A DNA stretch of 64,000 bases, from assembly GCA_963931615.1 (NCBI GenBank), contig OZ007032.1:2356001-2420000 (forward strand), in the 5' to 3' direction. The first letter of the stretch is position 1; every line of letters starts with the position of its first letter. The stretch comes from Coprenecus sp902388455. GTDB lineage: Bacteria > Bacteroidota > Bacteroidia > Bacteroidales > UBA932. A program made the position numbers and the translations under genes. Shown piece by piece: positions 52,285-59,685 of the stretch. The notes below the pieces were generated by a model. It did no database searches, was not told the origin of the DNA, and worked only from the letters and a program-made list of their open reading frames with translations.

Positions 52285-53078
52285 GCAACGGCAGCATTTC
52301 CCGTAATTCGGTGCCGGTGTGGTAAGAGGCTGCGGGTGAAAATGCCTTCTGGAGGGTCCGTGAAACGGGGACGCGTGGTAACGGTTTACCACAACGGCAG
52401 CAGTTTCCGCGATTCGGTGCCGTTGTGGAAAGAGGCTGCGGGCGAAAGGCCTTCTGGAGGGGCTGTGACGAGGGTGAACATGGTAACCGTTTGCCGCAAC
52501 GGCAGCATTTCCGGTGATTCAGTGCCGGTGTGGAAAGAGACTGCGGGCGAAAGGCCTTCTGGAGGGGCTGTGAGACGGGGACGCGTGGTAACGGTTTACC
52601 ACAACGGCAGCAGTTTCCGCGATTCGGTGCCGGTGTGGTAAGAGGCTGCGGGCGAAAGGTCTTCTGGAGGGGCTGTGACGAGGGTGAACATGGTGACCGT
52701 TTGCCGCAACGGCAGCATTTCCGGTGATTCAGTGCCGGTGTGGAAAGAGACTGCGGGCGAAAGGCCTTCTGGAGGGGCTGTGAGACGGGGACGCGTGGTA
52801 ACGGTTTACCACAACGGCAGCAGTTTCCGCGATTCGGTGCCGGTGTGGTAAGAGGCTGTGGGCGAAAGGCCTTCTGGAGGGGCTGTGACGAGGGTGAACA
52901 TGGTGACCGTTTGCCGCAACGGCAGCATTTCCGGTGATTCAGTGCCGGTGTGGTCAGAGGCTGCGGGCGAAAGGCCTTCTGGAGGGGCTGTGACGAGGGT
53001 GATCATGGTAACCGTTTGCCGCAACGGCAGTGTTTCCCGCGATTCGGTGCCGGTGTGGAAAGAGGCTGCGGGCGAAAA
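52285..53078. repeat. Tandem array of 105-bp repeats in two alternating types (array 2)
   Basis: Left palindrome arms lie at 52285, 52389, 52494, 52599, 52704, 52809, 52914 and 53019: one gap of 104 and then always 105 bp. The arms alternate between CCGCAACGGC and CCACAACGGC up to 52914, so the true repeat is 210 bp. Right arms are GCCGGTGTGG or, once at 52419, a perfectly matching GCCGTTGTGG. The core and the GCCTTCTG part of the spacer are shared with array 1 in the same orientation. Stop codons fall in the frames of several units, so it is not coding. Confidence 0.9.
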
Positions 53079-53336
53079 AGTATGTTTTGGGAAGTGCGGC
53101 CACAGTTATCCTTCTTCGTAATACCCCATAACCTGTAAAAATCTATTGACTTGAAGCTGATTCGGATTTTTCCGGAAGATGTACTGGGAGTGTTTTGGAT
53201 GGATACTCTATGCTTGTCCTTTAACACTTAATGAGAGCAGGTGTCTCCAATTCAAATTTGGATGCGCCTATATACAAGAAACCCTCCAGTTGTTGCCGAA
53301 GGGTGACAGTATCTTTAAATTTGTTTCCACTAAGGT

Positions 53337-53735
53337 TCACTCCTTTATCAGATTGCTGACTTTGTCTATGAATTCCCGTACTGGCTCAAAAAGCGGCTGC
53401 ATTTCTTCTGACGTTGTAACATAGACGCAGTTGTAGTCACTTTCCTCACGCATCATCTGTAGATTGGAATACAGTTTGGAATCCTCGGCAGTAAATATGC
53501 CAGTCTTTACATAGTGCTGCCCGAACATCAGCATGGCTCCTTTATGCGTTCCGACTTTATATCCATCCTTTATAAGGAGTGCGGATACAGCATGGAATAC
53601 TGCATAGTAAAGCCGGTTGGCAACGACATCCCAGAAACCCATCGAAGCATTGCCCTCAGCCTGTTTGAAACATGTGCAGGCCCTCTCATATTCCAGATTT
53701 ACCATTATCTGGCGTTCTGTATCCTGTAGTCTCAT
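53337..53735 (-). CDS. HEPN domain protein (toxin of MNT/HEPN pair)
   Basis: The protein has 132 residues of nearly all-helix HEPN fold. The RNase motif Rx6H-like R-L-Y-Y-A-V-F-H lies at about 42-49, with the usual downstream Y-A-V-F-H-A-V-S-A-L-L helix and acidic helix (SDYNCVYVTTSEE). HEPN proteins cleave RNA; paired nucleotidyltransferases neutralise them. It overlaps the nucleotidyltransferase gene by 4 bp (ATGA). The region is more AT-rich than its surroundings. Confidence 0.85.
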   Translation of the reverse strand: MRLQDTERQIMVNLEYERACTCFKQAEGNASMGFWDVVANRLYYAVFHAVSALLIKDGYKVGTHKGAMLMFGQHYVKTGIFTAEDSKLYSNLQMMREESDYNCVYVTTSEEMQPLFEPVREFIDKVSNLIKE

Positions 53736-54049
53736 ACCAATACTATTCCGTCCTGTTCAACATTCTTGTAAAATGGAGTGAATGACATCTTCCTCCAGTT
53801 ATCCTTTGTGTAGATAATAGGACTTATCAGTTCTCCGACTTCCCAGCTCAACGCACGGAATGGATAGGCTACCTCGTCACGGTCTTGTCTGTCTATCTTC
53901 GGTTTGTCCAGAAGTATCAGCAAATCCCAGTCGGAGTCCTCGTCAGCCTCATTCCTCGCCCGTGAGCCGTACAGTATCAGCTGCCCTCCTTTCGGGAGAA
54001 CCTCCTTGGCTATCCGCTTTATCTCATTTAATATCTCACTCGACTTCAT
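53732..54049 (-). CDS. Minimal nucleotidyltransferase MNT (antitoxin)
   Basis: The protein has 105 residues with the pol-beta nucleotidyltransferase motif GSRARNEADEDSDWDLLI (G-S-x...D-x-D), plus a third acidic position later in the sheet. MNT proteins adenylylate their HEPN partner and so disarm it. This is the first gene of a two-gene operon with overlapping stop/start. Confidence 0.88.
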   Translation of the reverse strand: MKSSEILNEIKRIAKEVLPKGGQLILYGSRARNEADEDSDWDLLILLDKPKIDRQDRDEVAYPFRALSWEVGELISPIIYTKDNWRKMSFTPFYKNVEQDGIVLV

Positions 54050-54179
54050 AACTCCGTGGCTTTTATGGCAAATATAACGCTTTTATCTGTAAACCGATGC
54101 TTTTCACGCCAACTTTATCTGGAAGCAAATAATCTTTCTTTAAATGGATGCGCATAACATTACAGACAGGTCAAGACAT

Positions 54180-54211
54180 GAAAAAAGCACCTGCAAATCG
54201 CTGCAAGTGCT
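54180..54211 (-). terminator. Terminator downstream of tRNA-Met
   Basis: The minus strand shows AGCACTTGCA and TGCAGGTGCT pairing over 10 positions (one mismatch) around a 6-nt loop, followed by TTTTTT. It could end the tRNA and the rpsJ transcript. Confidence 0.75.
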
Positions 54212-54234
54212 TCATTCTGCGCTCCTTAAGGCTG

Positions 54235-54309
54235 TGGACCCGGCTGGGCTTGAACCAGCGACCCCCTGATTATGAGTCAGGTGCTACTAACCGACTGAGC
54301 TACGGGTCC
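54235..54309 (-). tRNA. tRNA-Met (anticodon CAT)
   Basis: The minus strand gives a complete cloverleaf: acceptor GGACCCG/CGGGTCC, D arm starting TAGCTCAG, anticodon stem CCTGA/TCAGG with loop CTCATAA, variable loop GGGTC and T arm GCTGGTTCAAGCCCAGC. Anticodon is CAT, and the loop and D-arm look like elongator Met; a lysidine-type tRNA-Ile2 is not ruled out. CCA is not encoded. It lies about 50 bp after rpsJ. Confidence 0.92.
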
Positions 54310-54360
54310 TAATCACTATCTTTGAATCAGAGCTGCAAAGATAGTGTTTTTTTCTTAACG

Positions 54361-54666
54361 TCAAACTTTGATTTCAACTTCGACTCCGCTGGGAAGCTCG
54401 AGTTTCATCAGAGCGTCAACGGTGCTGGGTGTCGAGCTGTAGATGTCGAGGAGACGACGGTAGGAATTAAGCTCGAACTGCTCGCGTGACTTCTTGTTGA
54501 CGAAAGTAGAGCGGTTGACGGTGAATATCTTCTTGTCTGTAGGAAGAGGTATGGGACCATTCACGACAGCACCGGTAGCCTTCACCGTTTTCACGATCTT
54601 GTCCGCGGACTTGTCCACGAGAGCGTGATCGAATGATTTCAGTTTTATTCTTATTTTTTGGCTCAT
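54361..54666 (-). CDS. rpsJ: 30S ribosomal protein S10
   Basis: The protein has 101 residues. The S10 pattern K-I-R-I-K-L-K-S-F-D-H, GPIPLPTDKKIFTVNRS and the final GVEVEIKV is clear. It is a head protein of the 30S subunit and also the NusE antitermination factor. It lies 20 bp downstream of fusA in the str operon. rplC, which usually follows rpsJ at the start of the S10 operon, is not present; a tRNA and terminator follow instead. Confidence 0.97.
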   Translation of the reverse strand: MSQKIRIKLKSFDHALVDKSADKIVKTVKATGAVVNGPIPLPTDKKIFTVNRSTFVNKKSREQFELNSYRRLLDIYSSTPSTVDALMKLELPSGVEVEIKV

Positions 54667-54686
54667 TGCTTTTAATTTTAATCTGG

Positions 54687-56807
54687 TTATTCTTCGTCCT
54701 CGTCATACTTGCGGGCTCCGCCTGCCTTTTCGATAACCTCCTTGGCGAGGTTGGCAGGAAGCTCTGCATAGTGCGAGAACTCCATAGTACTGGTCGCACG
54801 TCCCGAAGTGATGGTACGGAGGATGGTGACATAGCCGAACTGCTCTGCAAGGGGCACTTTGGCCTTGACGATCCTCGCGTTGCCCTTCGAGTCCATGTTG
54901 GTGATCTGTCCGCGGCGCTTGTTGAGGTCGCCGATGACGTCTCCCATGTACTCCTCGGGAGTAACGACTTCCAATGACATGATAGGTTCCAGAAGAATAG
55001 GATTAGCTTTGGGCAGGGCATGCCTGAATGCCATGCGGGCGCAGATCTCGAAGGACAGGGCGTCGGAGTCCACGGGGTGGAACGATCCGTCGAGCAGAGT
55101 GACCTTGAGCGAGGGAACCTCGAATCCGGCAAGGACACCGTTGGCCATTGCGGACTTGAAGCCCTTCTCCACTGCGGGGATGTACTCGCGGGGAACGTTT
55201 CCTCCCTTGACCTGGTCGATGAACTGAAGTCCTGTGACTCCCTCGTCGGCAGGTCCGATCTCGACGATGATGTCGGCGAACTTACCACGGCCGCCGGTCT
55301 GCTTCTTGAATACCTCACGATGCTGTACGGTGGAGCGGATAGCCTCTTTGTAGTTGACCTGAGGCGCACCCTGGTTGATCTCCACGCCGAACTCGCGTTT
55401 CAGACGGTCTACGATGATCTCCAGGTGGAGCTCACCCATACCGCTGATGACGGTCTGTCCGGTCTCATGGTCGGAGCGCACGGTGAATGTGGGGTCCTCT
55501 TCGGAGAGCTTGCCGAGGGCGATGCCGAGCTTGTCGAGGTCCTTCTGGGTCTTGGGCTCCACGGCCAGTCCGATCACAGGATCGGGGAAGGTCATGGACT
55601 CCAGGACGATGGGATGGTTCTCGTCGCAGATGGTATCACCTGTACGCAGCTCCTTGAAGCCTACTGCGGCACAGATGTCGCCGGCCTCTACGAAGTCGAT
55701 GGGATTCTGCTTGTTGGAGTGCATCTGGTACAGACGGGCCACACGCTCTTTCTTGCCGGAGCGGGTGTTGAGCACGTAAGTACCGGCATCCAGTCTTCCT
55801 GAATATGCCCTGAGGAATGCCAGACGGCCCACAAAGGGGTCAGTAGCAATCTTGAATACCAGGGCGCAGAAAGGCTCTTTGGAATCGGGACGGCGTACCT
55901 CCGGCTTGTCATTGGTGGGGTTGGTGCCTTCTACCTCGGGAACATCCAGGGGGGAGGGCAGATACCTCATGACAGCATCCAGGAGGAACTGTACACCTTT
56001 GTTCTTGAATGAGGAGCCGCAGCACATGGGCACGACTGCCATCTCGATGGTAGCCTTGCGGATAGCGGCGATAATCTCATCCTCGGTAATGGTGGCAGGA
56101 TCATCGAAGAATTTCTGGAGAATACGGTCGTCATACTCGGCGACAGTCTCCAGCAACTTGTTCCTCCACTCCTCTGCCTCAGACTGCAGGTCGGCCGGAA
56201 TGTCCTTTATCTCGTAATTGACGAGCTCCTTGCTGTCCTGATCGTAGTAGATGGCCTTCATGGCTATCAGGTCTACGATACCTGCGAATTTGTCCTCCGC
56301 TCCGATGGGGATGCAGATGGGAAGAGGGTTGGCGCCCAGCTTCTCGCGGATCTCATCCACTACGGCGAAGAAATCTGCTCCTACGCGGTCCATCTTATTG
56401 ACGTAGGCGATCTTGGGAACATGGTACTTGTCAGCCTGACGCCATACGGTCTCAGACTGAGGCTGTACGCGGCCTACTGCGCAGAATGTCGCTACAGTTC
56501 CGTCAAGTACGCGCAGAGATCTCTCGACCTCCACGGTAAAGTCCACGTGGCCCGGAGTGTCTATCAGGTTGATCTGGTAGGTCTCTCCGTTGTAATGCCA
56601 GAAGGCTGTGGTGGCAGCGGAAGTAATGGTTATACCCCTTTCCTGCTCCTGGACCATCCAGTCCATGGTAGCAGCTCCGTCATGCACCTCACCTATCTTA
56701 TGAGTTTTTCCCGTATAGTACAGGATACGCTCGGACGTGGTAGTCTTTCCGGCATCGATGTGAGCCATGATACCGATATTTCTGGTGTATTTTAAATCCC
56801 TTGCCAT
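54687..56807 (-). CDS. fusA: Elongation factor G
   Basis: The protein has 706 residues, the usual length. G1 AHIDAGKTT, G3 DTPGH, G4 NKMD and switch residues ERGITITSA are visible, then domains II-V to the C-terminal YDEDEE. EF-G moves tRNAs and mRNA during translation. It is 17 bp after rpsG, in the order rpsL-rpsG-fusA-rpsJ. Confidence 0.98.
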   Translation of the reverse strand: MARDLKYTRNIGIMAHIDAGKTTTSERILYYTGKTHKIGEVHDGAATMDWMVQEQERGITITSAATTAFWHYNGETYQINLIDTPGHVDFTVEVERSLRVLDGTVATFCAVGRVQPQSETVWRQADKYHVPKIAYVNKMDRVGADFFAVVDEIREKLGANPLPICIPIGAEDKFAGIVDLIAMKAIYYDQDSKELVNYEIKDIPADLQSEAEEWRNKLLETVAEYDDRILQKFFDDPATITEDEIIAAIRKATIEMAVVPMCCGSSFKNKGVQFLLDAVMRYLPSPLDVPEVEGTNPTNDKPEVRRPDSKEPFCALVFKIATDPFVGRLAFLRAYSGRLDAGTYVLNTRSGKKERVARLYQMHSNKQNPIDFVEAGDICAAVGFKELRTGDTICDENHPIVLESMTFPDPVIGLAVEPKTQKDLDKLGIALGKLSEEDPTFTVRSDHETGQTVISGMGELHLEIIVDRLKREFGVEINQGAPQVNYKEAIRSTVQHREVFKKQTGGRGKFADIIVEIGPADEGVTGLQFIDQVKGGNVPREYIPAVEKGFKSAMANGVLAGFEVPSLKVTLLDGSFHPVDSDALSFEICARMAFRHALPKANPILLEPIMSLEVVTPEEYMGDVIGDLNKRRGQITNMDSKGNARIVKAKVPLAEQFGYVTILRTITSGRATSTMEFSHYAELPANLAKEVIEKAGGARKYDEDEE

Positions 56808-56824
56808 CAGCTAATCTTTAAACG

Positions 56825-57301
56825 CTAAAATCTGAAATGGGCGAAGGCCTTGTTAGCCTCTGCCATCTTGTGCATATCTTCTTTTCTCTTGTAGGCAGCA
56901 CCTTCACAGTTATAGGCTGCCATGATTTCTGCGGCCAACTTTTCCGCCATGGAGTGACCGGAACGCTTGCGCGAGAAGACTATCATATTCTTGATCGCGA
57001 GAGAGACTTTTCTTTCCGGACGCACCTCGGTCGGAACTTGGAAGTTCGCTCCACCAACCCTGCGGCTCTTTACCTCCACCTGAGGGGTGATGTTTTCCAA
57101 CGCTTTTTTCCAAATGTCGAGAGGAGCCTTGTCAGAATCTTTCATCTTCTCGCCCACCATGTCGATGGCGTCGTAAAAAATAGAATACGCGATACTCTTC
57201 TTACCCTGGAGCATGAGGTTGTTCACAAACTGTGTGACCAGAACTTCATGATACTTGGGATCAGGAAGTAGAATCCTCTTTTTAGGCTTCGATTTTCTCA
57301 T
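56825..57301 (-). CDS. rpsG: 30S ribosomal protein S7
   Basis: The protein has 158 residues beginning MRKSKPKKRILLPDPKYHE. The S7 core KKSIAYSIFYDAID and RVGGANFQVPTEVRPERK is complete. It nucleates assembly of the 30S head and binds 16S rRNA; in other bacteria it also represses the str operon. It is 32 bp after rpsL. Confidence 0.98.
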   Translation of the reverse strand: MRKSKPKKRILLPDPKYHEVLVTQFVNNLMLQGKKSIAYSIFYDAIDMVGEKMKDSDKAPLDIWKKALENITPQVEVKSRRVGGANFQVPTEVRPERKVSLAIKNMIVFSRKRSGHSMAEKLAAEIMAAYNCEGAAYKRKEDMHKMAEANKAFAHFRF

Positions 57302-57333
57302 TTCTTGATACTTTAGGAAAAATTAATAAATGT

Positions 57334-57723
57334 TTACTTCTTAGCGGCTGTCTTCTTCGGTCTCTTGGCTCCGTAGAGTGAACGGCTCTGAGTACGTCCC
57401 TCCACGCCAGCTGTATCCAAAGCGCCCCTAAGGATGTGGTAGCGTACACCGGGGAGGTCCTTCACACGACCGCCGCGCACCAGCACGATGGAGTGTTCCT
57501 GAAGGTTGTGACCCTCGCCGGGGATGTATGCGTTGACCTCTTTCTGATTGGTAAGTCTTACACGGGCTACCTTACGCATAGCCGAGTTAGGCTTCTTGGG
57601 AGTGGTGGTGTAGACACGCACGCACACACCTCTCTTCTGAGGGCAAGCATCCAGCGCGCGAGATTTGCTCTTCTCGACGATAACCTCGCGTCCTTTGCGA
57701 ACTAACTGTTGAATTGTTGGCAT
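57334..57723 (-). CDS. rpsL: 30S ribosomal protein S12
   Basis: The protein has 129 residues. Start MPTIQQLVRKGREVI and the conserved KKPNSAMRKVARVRLT and GVRYHILRGALDTAGVEGR are present. Lys in the KKPNSA loop is the wild-type form at the streptomycin-sensitive position. It is the first gene of the str operon and has a promoter about 55 bp upstream. Confidence 0.98.
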   Translation of the reverse strand: MPTIQQLVRKGREVIVEKSKSRALDACPQKRGVCVRVYTTTPKKPNSAMRKVARVRLTNQKEVNAYIPGEGHNLQEHSIVLVRGGRVKDLPGVRYHILRGALDTAGVEGRTQSRSLYGAKRPKKTAAKK

Positions 57724-57754
57724 AAATGTTTGTTAATCTTAACTTTACATTATT

Positions 57755-57783
57755 CCCGTCAAATTAGACGGGCTGCAAAGATA
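57755..57783 (-). promoter_or_regulatory. rpsL: str operon -7 box and leader hairpin
   Basis: The minus strand reads TATCTTTG at 57776-57783. Just downstream, CCCGTC and GACGGG (57755-57772) form a 6-bp stem in the untranslated leader, at or near the 5' end of the message. Confidence 0.55.
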
Positions 57784-57943
57784 CATAAAAATCCATAAAT
57801 GCCTAATTTTTCGGAAATTTTTAATGTTAAAACTTTGTTACACATCCATTACTGCACCTGCCGGTTCCAGACGCATTTACTACTATTCGTCAATTTTGAC
57901 AAATCGCGACATTCATGATTTGCAAATTCCAATCACAGTGAAT

Positions 57944-57951
57944 TACATTTG
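57944..57951 (+). promoter_or_regulatory. -7 box of lipoprotein gene at 57988
   Basis: TACATTTG with a TTG about 21 bp upstream, 36 bp before the start codon. It is back to back with the str promoter. Confidence 0.5.
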
Positions 57952-57987
57952 CATCAAAACAATTTGATTAATTTAAATTTACCACTT

Positions 57988-59586
57988 ATGAAAAAAATGA
58001 TTTTTTCCGCGATTCTGGCTTCAGCCGCAGCATTCATCATCAGCTCCTGCGAGCCCGAAAAACCGCAAGTACAGTTCAACCCTCTCTCCGAGACAACTAT
58101 CCATATGGACAAGAACGGAGGAGCGTGTGAGTTCAGGTATGAGATTGTGAACCCCACCCATACCGGAGTGATCACTTCCGAGATCCTGCCCGATTCGGAC
58201 TGGATAACCGGTCTGAGCACCCAGGTATACGGAGTGGTACGGTTCAATGTGGAAGTCAGCGAAGTCGAGCAGCCCCGCGAGGCGACTGTCCGCCTGAGTT
58301 ACGAAGGTATCAATATCGACATCACAATAAGCCAGAGTGCCGGTGAAATAATACCTCCCTTCACTATCAGCATACATGATATTGACTACCTGTCGGCCAA
58401 ATGGGATATCACAGCGAAAGACAAGGAAATGACCTATCTCAATATGATTGTGGACAAATCCACATGGGATTCATTCCCGAGCTTCGACGATTACCTGGCA
58501 TACAACATGGAGGTACTCGCGCAGAACGCCGCAAGCGAGTCAATGTCCCTGGAAGAGTACCTTATGTACAACATCCTCACCTCAGGAGACACCACTGACA
58601 TCTCTGTCTCAAGTCTGGTTCCCGACTCAGAATATGTCGTATACGCTTTCGGATTCACGCCCCAGCAGGAACTTCTGTCAGATGTAGTCTACGAAGTATT
58701 CCGCACAGAATCCATTGAAATGCTGGATATAACTTTCGATATCAATTGCACCCCCTCATCCAACTCCGTAACAATGTCAGTAACTCCCCCTGACAATGAC
58801 ATATATTATATGTTCGCCGTTACTGAAGGCAAGGGACATTCCCCTGAGGACATCATGGACAGCTACCAGATATATGTAAACAGTCTCATCCAGGAATTCC
58901 TCTCCTACGGAGCTGCAGGAGTCAACATAGCCACAATAGTAGACTGGATTGCCACCAGAGGTCCAGTAACCAATGAAGTCATAGACGAGCTCACTCCGCT
59001 CACAGACTACACGGCATATGCTCTGTCCATAGACCCCGCATCGGGCGTATTCAACTCTCTCCCCACACTCTTTGAGTTCACTACATTAGAAGAAACAGGA
59101 GACTGGGAGTCTACCCTTACCGATGACTACACCCTGGACCTGAGCAGCGCCATAGGAGAAGCCGTCTGCTGGAAGGACTACTATAACTGCGGAGGCTACT
59201 ACTGGGAAATCGACATCAAGCCCAGTGACGGCGTATCCTGCGACGAACTGGATATCGCACTGGTTGTCAACAGCACCGACTTTGCCGACGGCATACCCAC
59301 CGGCACCTACAACGTTGCAAAGAGCATAGAGGACCCCCTGCCCGGCGAGTTCCTCCCCGGAGAATACTTCTACGGATACTCCAATACATGGTACAAAGGC
59401 AACTGGGACGCTGACGGCAAACCCCAGGGCAAGGCTCCCGCCACCGGAGGCAGCATCACTGTCACCAATCATGGAGACGGAACCTATACCATAGATTTCA
59501 GCCTCAAGGACGACAGGCCCACACCCAAAACTTTCTCAGGCTCATGGACCGGGAAAATAGACCTTAAAGACCGCTACGCGGATTGA
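57988..59586 (+). CDS. BACON-like module lipoprotein (locus 2, first)
   Basis: The protein has 532 residues from ATG 57988, with a lipoprotein signal ending ISSC (Cys21). A BACON-like domain (about 25-120) is followed by two FnIII-like modules. The first contains TYLNMIVDKSTWDSFPSFDD and ends VPDSEYVVYAFGF; the second ends LTPLTDYTAYALSID. A C-terminal beta-sandwich (about 375-530) has GTYNV, Y-Y-W-E-I-D-I and G-S-W-T-G-K strands. It is probably surface-exposed. The module matches those in the products at 61506 and 46286, on both sides of the paralogous regulators. Confidence 0.75.
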   Translation: MKKMIFSAILASAAAFIISSCEPEKPQVQFNPLSETTIHMDKNGGACEFRYEIVNPTHTGVITSEILPDSDWITGLSTQVYGVVRFNVEVSEVEQPREATVRLSYEGINIDITISQSAGEIIPPFTISIHDIDYLSAKWDITAKDKEMTYLNMIVDKSTWDSFPSFDDYLAYNMEVLAQNAASESMSLEEYLMYNILTSGDTTDISVSSLVPDSEYVVYAFGFTPQQELLSDVVYEVFRTESIEMLDITFDINCTPSSNSVTMSVTPPDNDIYYMFAVTEGKGHSPEDIMDSYQIYVNSLIQEFLSYGAAGVNIATIVDWIATRGPVTNEVIDELTPLTDYTAYALSIDPASGVFNSLPTLFEFTTLEETGDWESTLTDDYTLDLSSAIGEAVCWKDYYNCGGYYWEIDIKPSDGVSCDELDIALVVNSTDFADGIPTGTYNVAKSIEDPLPGEFLPGEYFYGYSNTWYKGNWDADGKPQGKAPATGGSITVTNHGDGTYTIDFSLKDDRPTPKTFSGSWTGKIDLKDRYAD

Positions 59587-59607
59587 TATTGATTCTCATG
59601 CAGTGCG

Positions 59608-59650
59608 GGAGACCGGGCCGGGATGAAAATTCCGGTACGGTCTCCTTTTT
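59608..59650 (+). terminator. Intrinsic terminator after lipoprotein gene
   Basis: GGAGACCG at 59608-59615 pairs with CGGTCTCC at 59638-59645, with CCGG/CCGG pairing inside, then TTTTT. It separates the lipoprotein transcript from the regulator promoter. Confidence 0.8.
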
Positions 59651-59652
59651 AT

Positions 59653-59679
59653 TGCGTATATTTGTTATTTTTATACGCA
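59653..59679 (+). promoter_or_regulatory. -7 box within inverted repeat upstream of regulator
   Basis: TATATTTG at 59657-59664 fits the -7 consensus. TGCGTATA at 59653-59660 and TATACGCA at 59672-59679 form a perfect 8-bp inverted repeat that covers the box and the expected start site, 6 bp before ATG 59686. It is a candidate operator, perhaps for autoregulation. Confidence 0.55.
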
Positions 59680-59685
59680 CTGCAA

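Noticed and set aside
52336..53121. Open frames with 35-residue repeats in array 2
   Set aside because: Some units carry GGTAAG where others have GGAAAG, putting stops in frame. Frames open and close between units and no start signals are seen.
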